Made by a program: the position numbers and the translations under genes
The notes under the pieces: generated by a model
The model's database searches: none
Told to the model about the DNA's origin: nothing
What the model saw: the letters and a program-made list of their open reading frames with translations, nothing else
Origin: a virus
DNA: 64,000 bases
IMG/VR virus record: IMGVR_UViG_3300024354_000013
Location: 1-64,000 of that record
Direction: 5' to 3' (one strand)
Part shown: positions 1 through 7,618 of the stretch, piece after piece
Layout of the letters: each line of letters opens with the position of its first letter
How positions within the stretch are numbered: position 1 is the first letter of the stretch

Positions 1-70
1 TATTGAGTTTCCTTACAACAAAGAGTCTGAAATATTTAATGTAGATGCTGTAATTAACTCCTTAAAATAA
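1..70 (+). CDS. 3' end of an unidentified gene (partial)
   Basis: The frame that closes with TAA at 68-70 is open back to the window edge and encodes about 22 C-terminal residues ending in INSLK. It is followed 6 bases later by the sulfotransferase start, as in a rightward operon. Too little is visible to name a function. Confidence 0.5.
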   Translation, partial: IEFPYNKESEIFNVDAVINSLK

Positions 71-76
71 ACCAAC

Positions 77-898
77 ATGGAAAAGATATTCTATCAAAGC
101 TCATTGCCTAGAGCAGGAAGTACATTATTACAAAACATACTAGCTCAAAATCCTGATATATACGCTACACCTACAAGTGGTGTGTTAGAACTTATATTTG
201 GTGCACGTGCTAACTATACAAACTCAGCAGAGTTTAAAGCTCAAGATCCTGAGTTAATGAAAACAGGATGGCAAGCATTTGCTAAAGCTGGAATGGATGC
301 ATTCTACAATGCTGTTACAGATAAAAAATATGTGATAGATAAGTCTCGTGGATGGGGTATTCACTATGATTTCTTACAGTTTGTACAAGGTGGTGAACCT
401 AAAATCATTTGCATGGTTAGAGACCTACGTGATGTATTTGCTTCTATGGAGAACAACTTCAGAAAGCATCCTGAGAAGCAATCAGACATTTTGGATTGGT
501 CTAAAGGTCAAGGTACTACTGTACCAAAGCGTATTGATATCTGGTCACAGAATCCTCCTGTAGGACTAGCTATTGAAAGACTAGCTGAGATATTTAGACT
601 AGGTATTAATACTAAAATATTATTCATTAAATTTGAAGACCTATGTCTCTATCCAGAAACAGAGATGACAAGGATATATCAATACCTTGGTATACCACAC
701 TACCACCATGATTTTGATAACATTGAGCAAATTACTAAGGAGGATGATGAAGTGTATGGAGCATTTGGTGATCATGTCATTAGAACAAAGCTAGAGCCTG
801 TTCCTTCTAGAGCAAAAGCATTGTTAGGGAAAGATGTAGTTGATTGGATATACAACAACTACAAATGGTTTTATGACTATTTTAGATATTCAAAATGA
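77..898 (+). CDS. PAPS-dependent sulfotransferase
   Basis: This 273-residue protein has both cofactor-binding signatures of the sulfotransferase family. The 5'-phosphosulfate loop is LPRAGSTLL near residues 10-18, and the 3'-phosphate motif is MVRDLRDVFASM near residues 113-124. Such enzymes move sulfate from PAPS to a hydroxyl on a sugar, peptide or lipid. The length is normal for a soluble bacterial-type sulfotransferase and no signal peptide is seen. Its stop overlaps the start of an APS kinase, the enzyme that makes PAPS, so donor synthesis and use are probably co-expressed. The acceptor is unknown; nearby glycosyltransferases suggest a phage glycan or glycoprotein, which is inference. 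Confidence 0.85.
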   Translation: MEKIFYQSSLPRAGSTLLQNILAQNPDIYATPTSGVLELIFGARANYTNSAEFKAQDPELMKTGWQAFAKAGMDAFYNAVTDKKYVIDKSRGWGIHYDFLQFVQGGEPKIICMVRDLRDVFASMENNFRKHPEKQSDILDWSKGQGTTVPKRIDIWSQNPPVGLAIERLAEIFRLGINTKILFIKFEDLCLYPETEMTRIYQYLGIPHYHHDFDNIEQITKEDDEVYGAFGDHVIRTKLEPVPSRAKALLGKDVVDWIYNNYKWFYDYFRYSK

Positions 899-1338
899 TT
901 ATAGTGTTATTTGGACAGCCTAATTGTGGAAAGTCCACATTGGCTGATGCGCTTATAAAGGAAAGGTTTACTATTGTAAACATTGATGGAGACAAGCTCA
1001 GAGAGATATTTGTGAACAAAGATTACAGCAGAGAGGGGAGAATCAAGAATCTGAACAGGGCTAGTGATATTGCTACGTTCATGAGCACTATTGGGGATGA
1101 CATCATCCTATCTCTCGTATATCCATATAAGGAAGCTAGAGACTACCTCAACAGCTTGTGTGACTCTGTCTATTGGGTTTATTTGACATATGATGAGCCT
1201 AGAGGCAGGGAATCATTTCATGTAAAGGATTTTGAAGAGCCTGGAGATGATGAACGTGTTCTTCGTCTGAACACTTCTACAACATCCATAGAGGACTGTA
1301 TAACTAAAATAATGACACATGCAAAACTTCTTGGCTAG
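895..1338 (+). CDS. cysC: Adenylylsulfate (APS) kinase
   Basis: The P-loop GQPNCGKST lies at the N-terminus, followed by the APS kinase hallmarks IDGDKLRE, YSREGRIKNLNRASDIA and SLVYPYKEARDYL, and a C-terminal VKDFEEP that matches the family's substrate-lid region. The enzyme phosphorylates APS with ATP to give PAPS, the donor for sulfotransferases. At 147 residues it is slightly shorter than the usual 180-200. It overlaps the sulfotransferase stop by 4 bases and the next gene by 20 bases. A generic phosphotransferase is possible, but the motif series and the neighbour favour APS kinase. Confidence 0.8.
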   Translation: MIIVLFGQPNCGKSTLADALIKERFTIVNIDGDKLREIFVNKDYSREGRIKNLNRASDIATFMSTIGDDIILSLVYPYKEARDYLNSLCDSVYWVYLTYDEPRGRESFHVKDFEEPGDDERVLRLNTSTTSIEDCITKIMTHAKLLG

Positions 1339-1717
1339 ATCAGCAGGACCCACTTCTTCCAATGACAAGAAATATTCTATGTTTATAGGAAGATGGCAAC
1401 CCTGGCACGCTGGACACAGATGGTTAATTGACCAGAGACTCAATGAAGGAAAGAATGTCCTCCTCTGTATAAGAGATGTAGAACCAGATGAGAAGAATCC
1501 TTGGACCGCACATCAAGTGATGTTAAACTTATTCGATGAACTTAAAGACTTGGTTGAATCAGGAAGAGTTAGGGTTATTACTATACCTGATATTGAATCT
1601 ATTAATATTGGTAGGGGTGTTGGTTATGATGTCATAGAACACGTACCCCCTCAGGAGATACATGACATATCTGCTACAAAAATCCGTGAGCAAATGAAAG
1701 TAGAAGGTAAGCTATGA
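1319..1717 (+). CDS. Small HxGH nucleotidyltransferase (adenylyltransferase-like)
   Basis: The 132-residue protein carries the nucleotidyltransferase signature GRWQPWHAGH, an NPWTA segment resembling NadM-type enzymes, and ISATKIRE, equivalent to the ISSTxxR motif. These enzymes join ATP (or CTP) to a phosphate-bearing substrate. Placed between APS kinase and a DUF2061 protein, it might supply APS as a minimal ATP sulfurylase-like activity. That role is inferred from context only; NMN adenylyltransferase or a sugar-phosphate nucleotidyltransferase are alternatives. An internal ATG at 1379 begins directly at the HxGH strand and would remove the overlap with the upstream gene, so the start is uncertain. 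Confidence 0.7.
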   Translation: MQNFLARSAGPTSSNDKKYSMFIGRWQPWHAGHRWLIDQRLNEGKNVLLCIRDVEPDEKNPWTAHQVMLNLFDELKDLVESGRVRVITIPDIESINIGRGVGYDVIEHVPPQEIHDISATKIREQMKVEGKL

Positions 1718-1926
1718 CTGTAAGCAAGAAAAGACATATAGCCAAAACAATCAGCTACAGGATTGTCAGCACACTCATTGGGTTTGGTATTATGTGGCTA
1801 GTGACAGGAAGTGTGAAAATAGGAGCTGCATTTGGTGTAGCTGAGCTAGTGTACAAGCCTATACAATATTACCTACATGAGCGTATTTGGTATAAATGGA
1901 TTAGATATGGACTGAAGAAAGACTAA
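1714..1926 (+). CDS. DUF2061-like small membrane protein
   Basis: This 70-residue basic protein has two membrane segments (about 17-33 and 36-50) and the DUF2061 pattern KTISYRIVST...GFGIMW...AELVYKPIQYYLHERIW. I recall members of this family near sulfate-activation genes in bacteria, and here one overlaps the nucleotidyltransferase stop by 4 bases in the same cassette. Its molecular role is unknown. The 3' end overlaps the convergent epimerase gene by 26 bases. Confidence 0.75.
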   Translation: MTVSKKRHIAKTISYRIVSTLIGFGIMWLVTGSVKIGAAFGVAELVYKPIQYYLHERIWYKWIRYGLKKD

Positions 1927-2716
1927 GCATTGCTTTGTATTCTTCTAGCCCTTTCTCCAAATTGTATTTAGCTTCCCAACCAGGCATAAACAAATCAGCC
2001 TTGGTAAACATCTGATAGTTGTCAGGCATTTCAAACTTGAACTTGTATTTGAATGGTATATCCATTATCTCTAGAACATTCTCAAACGTTCTGGGCTCTC
2101 CTGTTCCTACATCAAACCATCCTCCTTTGAATTCATTGTAATGCTGCCAGGCATACAAATTTGCATCTACAACATCCTTTATATACACAAAGTCTCTCAC
2201 AGGTTGTCCTGGAAAGAGCATCACTTCTTCTCCAAGCTGATGTTTCTTATAAGATTGATGAGCAATAGAAGCCATGTTTCCTTTGTGCATTTCTCCTGGT
2301 CCATACACATTGAAATAACGTAGGGCCACTCCCTTGCTCTTTATTACAAACTCCTCTCCCAGAAACTTACTCCATGCATAGAGTGTTTCAGGACTTCCCT
2401 TTGTTCCATATATAGCAGCTGATGAACTATATATAATGGGAATGCCTCTGTGCTGACACCAGCTAGCAATGATGTTAGTGGAATGTACATTGAGCATAAG
2501 CATCTCATTGATGTCCTTGTTCTGTGTATCTGAACAAGCACCTACATGAAACACCACTTCTGGGTTCATGTCTACAAGATATTCTATAAGTCTATCCTGC
2601 CATCTGGCTCTATCAAATATCCATTTCTCAAGACCCTTTACAGTGTGCCCCTGTCTTTCAAGTTCTGTCTGTAAAGCTTTGCCAATAAATCCGTTGTTAC
2701 CTGTTACGCAGACCAT
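1901..2716 (-). CDS. hldD: HldD-like ADP-heptose 6-epimerase (NAD-dependent SDR)
   Basis: An extended-SDR epimerase with the NAD-binding GNNGFIGKAL at the N-terminus, SSSAAIYG, and the catalytic YAWSK. The segment RYFNVYGPGEMHKGNMAS followed by PVRDFVYIKDV matches ADP-L-glycero-D-manno-heptose 6-epimerase closely. That enzyme flips C6'' of ADP-D,D-heptose. I chose the ATG at 2716 (271 residues) because the Rossmann strand starts there; a start at 2764 would add residues outside the fold and overlap the methyltransferase more. HldE2- and HldE1-like genes lie at 7.2-8.3 kb. A related NDP-sugar epimerase is the main alternative. Confidence 0.78.
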   Translation of the reverse strand: MVCVTGNNGFIGKALQTELERQGHTVKGLEKWIFDRARWQDRLIEYLVDMNPEVVFHVGACSDTQNKDINEMLMLNVHSTNIIASWCQHRGIPIIYSSSAAIYGTKGSPETLYAWSKFLGEEFVIKSKGVALRYFNVYGPGEMHKGNMASIAHQSYKKHQLGEEVMLFPGQPVRDFVYIKDVVDANLYAWQHYNEFKGGWFDVGTGEPRTFENVLEIMDIPFKYKFKFEMPDNYQMFTKADLFMPGWEAKYNLEKGLEEYKAMLSLSSVHI

Positions 2717-3357
2717 ATGTGTATTATTATTTCTGTATAATATGCTAGGAATTCTTCTGACCAAACTCCTGCTGTGATGTCCACACCATCCAAGGAATAC
2801 ACCTTGAAATTTACATCATGTAAATATTCATCTCTAAACTTCTTGAATTTTTGTTTCAGAAGAAGATTGCTCAAATGCCATTCTCCAGCTATCTTCTTCA
2901 TATTGCTCAGTATCCATGGTTTGTTTTCTAGGGTGAATATGTCATACTCCCCACCCTCACAATCCATCTTAAGGAAGTCTATCCTACCAATATTGTAATC
3001 TTCAATCACCTGCTTAAAGGTGGTGCAATACGTAGATTCCCCCTGATCATCAAAGACAAACTCACCATCAAACTTACCTACATGTCCTGATATAGCTTTG
3101 TTGATACATGTAACAGGAGCGTGTCTTGTATTATACACCAGTGTCTTAAACTCTGAATAACTAGGCTCAAAACAGAACACGTGCTTTGGATGCTTATCTA
3201 GGATGGAATAGGTGAATATACCTATACTTGCTCCAATATCAAACACCACATCACCCTCTTCTACGGTGAAGCATTTCTCATATATCCTATCTACAAATGT
3301 TTCTCTCTTTACTGTCTCTATAAATATGGCGTCTGATGTTCCCCAATTAAATTCCAT
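2704..3357 (-). CDS. FkbM-family SAM-dependent methyltransferase
   Basis: A 217-residue class I methyltransferase with the SAM-binding motif VVFDIGASIGIFT, followed by FCFEPS and the FkbM-type DFLKMDCEGGEYDI. FkbM enzymes O-methylate sugar hydroxyls in natural products and surface glycans. It is sandwiched between the epimerase and the giant glycosyltransferase fusion, overlapping the latter's 3' end by 40 bases, so it is probably co-translated and acts on the same glycan. The substrate is unknown. Confidence 0.85.
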   Translation of the reverse strand: MEFNWGTSDAIFIETVKRETFVDRIYEKCFTVEEGDVVFDIGASIGIFTYSILDKHPKHVFCFEPSYSEFKTLVYNTRHAPVTCINKAISGHVGKFDGEFVFDDQGESTYCTTFKQVIEDYNIGRIDFLKMDCEGGEYDIFTLENKPWILSNMKKIAGEWHLSNLLLKQKFKKFRDEYLHDVNFKVYSLDGVDITAGVWSEEFLAYYTEIIIHIWSA

Positions 3358-6300
3358 GATTGTATTTTTTTAATTACGTCTTCAGATTTAATAGATGTCT
3401 GACATTCCCATTGTCTGTCTGTTCCTTTATGCACAGGACACCAGTTCCAATCTCCTGCATCAAATCTGTATTCAGCTTTGTTCCAGCATCCATGACATAC
3501 ATTCTCATTAGTAATTCTAATACAGCTAAACTCATGGTCAGCAGCTGTAAAGTTACTAATCATTACCACTTGTTTATTCAGAGCCCAAGCTAACCAGCTT
3601 AGCCCACTGGATAGTCCTATAAAGAACTCACTGTGATGGATAACATTCATGGTGTTCTCCATAGATGTATCTTCAAGCTGTTCACAATTGTCAAAAGGAT
3701 TCTTCTCCTTGGACACATTAACTATCTTATATCCATTCTCATGTAAGAAGTTGATGGTGAGCTGCCAGTCTTCCTTCTGCCAAAACTTACATCCAGCCGT
3801 TGAATTAGTGGCTATTGTAACATATCTACCATATGAATTGTTACCAGGTGTAAAGGCTAAACGTGGTCTAATCTCTTGAAAATCAAGACCTAAGATGTTG
3901 GTTGCTGTCTGTTGGAGGGGAATAGTATTACACAAAGCTGGCTCCTTATTACCATCATAGAACCAACCCACACTGTACATACCAAGGATGTTACCTACAC
4001 CTGTTCCTGGTTCTACAAACTCAAGCTCTGGATAGACACTCTCAAATAGGAAGTTCTTAAATGTGCTCACTGTTACATGGCAATTGTGCTTCCTCTTGAA
4101 CTCAAGTACATATGGCATCCATGCAATTGTGTCTCCTAGTGATTTGCTATCCATAGCTATATAGACACGCTGGCCCTCATAATTGAGTGTATACTCATAG
4201 TATATACTTTCATCCTTCCACACCTTGATGGTCCATTTGGTAAACCATCTCCTGTTGAGCTTCACCCAGTGATTCACCTTTATCTTGTTCTCATAGTGAC
4301 ACACACCCTGCTCATCATAAAATCTGACAGTGAAGGTGCTTTTGGAATTACCTGTTATCTCTAGGAATGGCTCGTGTATAAATGTGTGGGTGATATTAAT
4401 CAGTTCTTTGTCAGGCTGTATGGGTCTATTCATCACCTCCTGATACAGATCAATATGCTTCTGTGCGAAATCAAGCTTCTGTCCTTCAGGAATATCGTAG
4501 CTCACATCTGTATCTAACAGCTGGGTGAGCTGTTCTTTCATCTTTTCAGGCTTCAGATCTGTAATATACTGAGTGAACATGTCTCCATACTGAGGAAGAT
4601 TTCTTGCCAGGATTGGCAGTCCATATCCTATAGCTTCTCTAATCACCAGTGGATTGCATTCAAATGTACTGTTAAACAGGAACACATCTGCAGCTGCCAT
4701 AAACCTACCCACATCATCACGCTCTCCCCATACATGTACATTAGGTGGTATGTCCTTCATAATGGGTTCCCAGTAGTGCTGGAAGTTACCAGCCTGATTA
4801 CCTACAAAGTGGAATTGTACATCTGGCATTTGTCTAGCCAGCTCTACAGCTTCTCCTTGGTTCTTACCAGCAGTCCATAGTCCTACATTAAGCACATGTT
4901 TACCAGGTCCTAGATCTATGGGCTCAGATTCTTTCTTCACGATAGGAAACTCAATCACCTCCTTTCTAGAAGGCATATTAGCAAACGTCTTTAGATGGTG
5001 TGGTGTACAGAACGCATATGCATCTGGATGATAGCGCTTCTCTAAGTCTGGCTTGAACACAATGTTGTGACATGTTTCAATCATCCTCCAGGTTCTATTT
5101 GGACTGTACAGCGCTTGTCTCACCTCTTCTGGCCAGTTGTTCCAGCCATCTTCCACCATCTCATCCACATGCACTATATCTACAGCATGTCTTTTGATGA
5201 TATCAATCACCTCCATCTTATTCTCTCCCAAGGTGTAGAAGTGGTGGGCTATTTCCTTTATCTGATTCTTCTGGACAACAAAGTGATCACTGTGGTTGGA
5301 ATACTCCACAACAATAATCTTAGATTTGGAATAGGCCAACAGATCTGCTATTCTCTCTAAAAGGAAGGCAGGCATTCCACCTGTCGATAGATGTGGTGCC
5401 AGGAATAATATCTTAAGCTGATTCTTCTGGCGCTCTAACATTCTGTACATAGTGACAGCATCCTTTTCTCCGTGATAGAATAGTAACTGGTCTACATCTG
5501 CAGGCACAGCTACAAAATGTGCTAGGTGCTGCTTCTTAGTTCTGAATGTGACATTATTCACTGTGTTCAAGGATCCATTCATGTATATGTATGGTAGTCC
5601 ATCTAATGCCTTGTACTTCCACAGAAGCACGTTAGCTATAGTTTCCTCATGATAGGGAGCATAGTATTGTGGATTCTGTAACACCTTGGGATGGTTACAC
5701 ATCCACCACCAACTGTCAAGGAATTCTTGACAGTATTCACCAGCTACAAAATATCCTGTTTGTCTGTATTTATCTCTGATGTATTGATCTACACCAAACA
5801 GCTCACAAGCTGGATGTTCAAGAGTAGTGGATAGGTCATCTCTACTATCAGCCCCACCTCTTCCATTGCTGATCATCCATTCATATATTCCCTCTGTAAA
5901 ATACGGATAGGCACTCTTCACTGGGAAATAGTCAAATATTCTGTCTACATACTTGGTAGCCACACTATCACTATCCACATAGGCCACTGTTTTAGCATGC
6001 TTTAACGCTTCTTTAACAATTAGTGGGCGCTGGATGAGGATGTTGTAAATGTCTGGATTAGCTCTGTCTATATACTTCTGCTGAGGAAGATCCTTGGTTT
6101 TACAATCCCAACGGAATGTAGCAGCTCCCTTTATATCCACATCTGAGTTGAGCATATAAACCATAACAGGTAGACTGCTAAAGGTTCTAAGAGAATCTAC
6201 GCACGCCTGCACAGTGTCCTTATAGCTCTCTGTAGCATATAAGACATATGCTTTTTCCCATCTAATGTCCTGATTTACATAGTATCCATACCACTGGTTG

Positions 6301-6770
6301 TCATATAGCTTCTCCAGTCCTGGGTAACGCTCTAGCATCACCTCTGGTGTTAGATCTGCCTGGTGGTGGGTTTCATACTCATTTCCATACTCTGCTCCAT
6401 CCTGAGCCATCATATAGGGCACAGCTACAAGAAACCTCTTGTCCATCAGGTCAAAGTCTGTAAGCAGGTTTTTAGCTGTGCCTGAGGGTAGGTGTTCTAG
6501 AATATCCCCTAAGATGATAAAGTCATAGGGTCTAACATCAAAGGTGACAATATCCCCTACATAAACATTATCATATTTAGCTCTCAGATTGAACTGATCT
6601 ACATATGGAGCCCATATCTCTACAGCATCCATCCTATATCCTAAATTCCTTAGCAAATCAGAATATGTTCCCTGTCCAGGACCTACATCTAGAATGCGTG
6701 TTGATAGGGGAATATTGTCTATAAACCACTGCTTTATTTCAGGCTTGAAGTAGGTGTAACTGTTTGGCAT
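3318..6770 (-). CDS. Four-module fusion: methyltransferase, GT-A, GT4, O-heptosyltransferase
   Basis: This is the longest protein of the window (1150 residues from the ATG at 6770). Module 1 (about 1-180) is a SAM methyltransferase with ILDVGPGQGTYSDLL. Module 2 (about 185-440) looks like a GT-A transferase with AYVDSDS as DxD. Module 3 (about 455-790) is GT4-like with FLAPHLSTGGMP and ECNPLVIREAIGYGLP. After a beta-rich linker, module 4 (about 890-1150) is GT9-like and carries the cysteine cluster CHGCWN...GDWNWCPVHKGT...WEC, characteristic of iron-binding autotransporter O-heptosyltransferases (TibC/BAHT), which glycosylate proteins with heptose from ADP-heptose. A consensus promoter (6791-6822) lies just upstream of this start. 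Confidence 0.85.
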   Translation of the reverse strand: MPNSYTYFKPEIKQWFIDNIPLSTRILDVGPGQGTYSDLLRNLGYRMDAVEIWAPYVDQFNLRAKYDNVYVGDIVTFDVRPYDFIILGDILEHLPSGTAKNLLTDFDLMDKRFLVAVPYMMAQDGAEYGNEYETHHQADLTPEVMLERYPGLEKLYDNQWYGYYVNQDIRWEKAYVLYATESYKDTVQACVDSLRTFSSLPVMVYMLNSDVDIKGAATFRWDCKTKDLPQQKYIDRANPDIYNILIQRPLIVKEALKHAKTVAYVDSDSVATKYVDRIFDYFPVKSAYPYFTEGIYEWMISNGRGGADSRDDLSTTLEHPACELFGVDQYIRDKYRQTGYFVAGEYCQEFLDSWWWMCNHPKVLQNPQYYAPYHEETIANVLLWKYKALDGLPYIYMNGSLNTVNNVTFRTKKQHLAHFVAVPADVDQLLFYHGEKDAVTMYRMLERQKNQLKILFLAPHLSTGGMPAFLLERIADLLAYSKSKIIVVEYSNHSDHFVVQKNQIKEIAHHFYTLGENKMEVIDIIKRHAVDIVHVDEMVEDGWNNWPEEVRQALYSPNRTWRMIETCHNIVFKPDLEKRYHPDAYAFCTPHHLKTFANMPSRKEVIEFPIVKKESEPIDLGPGKHVLNVGLWTAGKNQGEAVELARQMPDVQFHFVGNQAGNFQHYWEPIMKDIPPNVHVWGERDDVGRFMAAADVFLFNSTFECNPLVIREAIGYGLPILARNLPQYGDMFTQYITDLKPEKMKEQLTQLLDTDVSYDIPEGQKLDFAQKHIDLYQEVMNRPIQPDKELINITHTFIHEPFLEITGNSKSTFTVRFYDEQGVCHYENKIKVNHWVKLNRRWFTKWTIKVWKDESIYYEYTLNYEGQRVYIAMDSKSLGDTIAWMPYVLEFKRKHNCHVTVSTFKNFLFESVYPELEFVEPGTGVGNILGMYSVGWFYDGNKEPALCNTIPLQQTATNILGLDFQEIRPRLAFTPGNNSYGRYVTIATNSTAGCKFWQKEDWQLTINFLHENGYKIVNVSKEKNPFDNCEQLEDTSMENTMNVIHHSEFFIGLSSGLSWLAWALNKQVVMISNFTAADHEFSCIRITNENVCHGCWNKAEYRFDAGDWNWCPVHKGTDRQWECQTSIKSEDVIKKIQSWNLIGEHQTPYL

Positions 6771-6790
6771 AACTGATTGGCTTTCTGTTA

Positions 6791-6822
6791 CAAAGATAGA
6801 AAAAAGATTTGGTAGTTTCAAA
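6791..6822 (-). promoter_or_regulatory. Bacteroidota-type promoter for the leftward glycan operon
   Basis: On the minus strand TTTG (6822-6819), a 20-base spacer and TATCTTTG (6798-6791) match the TTTG/TAnnTTTG consensus exactly. The site overlaps the rightward promoter at 6808-6839, so polymerases would compete for the same DNA. The inferred transcription start is about 15 bases before the ATG at 6770. Confidence 0.8.
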
Positions 6823-6839
6823 TAAATTACATAGATTTG
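6808..6839 (+). promoter_or_regulatory. Bacteroidota-type promoter for the cupin-heptose operon
   Basis: TTTG (6808-6811), a 20-base spacer and TAGATTTG (6832-6839) match the consensus exactly. The inferred transcript starts near 6844, about 30 bases before the cupin ATG at 6876. An in-frame ATG at 6837 lies inside the promoter and is unlikely to be translated. Confidence 0.8.
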
Positions 6840-6875
6840 CCCCACAAGTGGAGTGTATCCACTTTATGCTATATT

Positions 6876-7223
6876 ATGCACGAACTACATAAAGTTGAGA
6901 AGGGTTGGGGTCACGAACTCTGGATCCATAACTCCCCAGAATACTGCGGAAAACTGCTGGTTTTCAAGGCTGGCAAGAAGTTCTCAATGCACTTCCACAA
7001 GATAAAGCAGGAGAGCTGGTATGTAAGCAAAGGGTCCTTCCAATATACATGGGTGGACATGTCTACAGGCACCCTCTATACAGACTATCTGAAGGAAGGA
7101 GATGCTCTAACCATTATGCCCTACCACCCTCACCAGCTGGAAGCTCTAGAAGATGGCATCATATTTGAGGTGAGTACACAACACTTTGATGAAGATAGCT
7201 ACAGACTATGGAAGGGGGACTAA
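6876..7223 (+). CDS. Cupin sugar-phosphate isomerase-like protein
   Basis: A single-domain cupin of 115 residues. It begins KVEKGWGHELW, the usual opening of type II phosphomannose isomerase-like cupins, and has metal-site motifs FSMHFHKIKQESWYV and, later, YHPHQLEA. Such proteins isomerise sugars or bind sugar phosphates. It overlaps the HldE2-like gene by 16 bases. The window has no recognisable GmhA, so this cupin could supply the heptose-7-phosphate isomerase step; that is inference. The start at 6876 is chosen because the promoter ends at 6839. Confidence 0.72.
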   Translation: MHELHKVEKGWGHELWIHNSPEYCGKLLVFKAGKKFSMHFHKIKQESWYVSKGSFQYTWVDMSTGTLYTDYLKEGDALTIMPYHPHQLEALEDGIIFEVSTQHFDEDSYRLWKGD

Positions 7224-7618
7224 GGGTATGGGTGAATGGAGCATTTGATGTCCTGCATATAGGGCATATTCAACTCCTTAAAAGAGCTAAAGAGTTTGGT
7301 AGTGTGAGAGTGGGTGTTGATAGTGACGCACGTGTTGCAGAATTAAAAGGTGATAGTAGACCATTTAACAAGCTGTCTGACAGAATAGATTTCCTGAAGA
7401 GCATTAGGTATGTGGATGAGATAGTATCATATGATTCTGAGGAAGAGCTCACCAACCAAATCAAACTTTATGAACCAGACATCATGGTGATAGGATCTGA
7501 CTACATGGGAAAAAGAATAGTGGGGGCTGAATATATAACACAGATAGTATTCTTTGACAGAATAGAACATAAATCAACTACATCAATATTAGGGTATGAA
7601 GCTGGTGGTAATAGGTGA
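7208..7618 (+). CDS. HldE2-like heptose 1-phosphate adenylyltransferase
   Basis: A 136-residue nucleotidyltransferase with NGAFDVLHIGH (HxGH), VGVDSDARV, LKGDSRPFNKLSDR and IGSDYMGKRIVG, ending HKSTTSIL. LKGDSRP and the DY..K..VG segment are typical of the RfaE2/HldE C-terminal domain, which makes ADP-D-glycero-beta-D-manno-heptose from heptose 1-phosphate and ATP. The kinase gene follows with a 23-base overlap, so the two halves of bacterial HldE are split and reversed in order here. A glycerol-3-phosphate cytidylyltransferase is less likely but related. Confidence 0.8.
   Translation: MEGGLRVWVNGAFDVLHIGHIQLLKRAKEFGSVRVGVDSDARVAELKGDSRPFNKLSDRIDFLKSIRYVDEIVSYDSEEELTNQIKLYEPDIMVIGSDYMGKRIVGAEYITQIVFFDRIEHKSTTSILGYEAGGNR

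Noticed and set aside
1319-1717. Naming the small adenylyltransferase as ATP sulfurylase
   Set aside because: It has HxGH and ISATKIR but lacks the rest of the known ATP sulfurylase fold. Only context supports the idea, so it is kept as a hypothesis.
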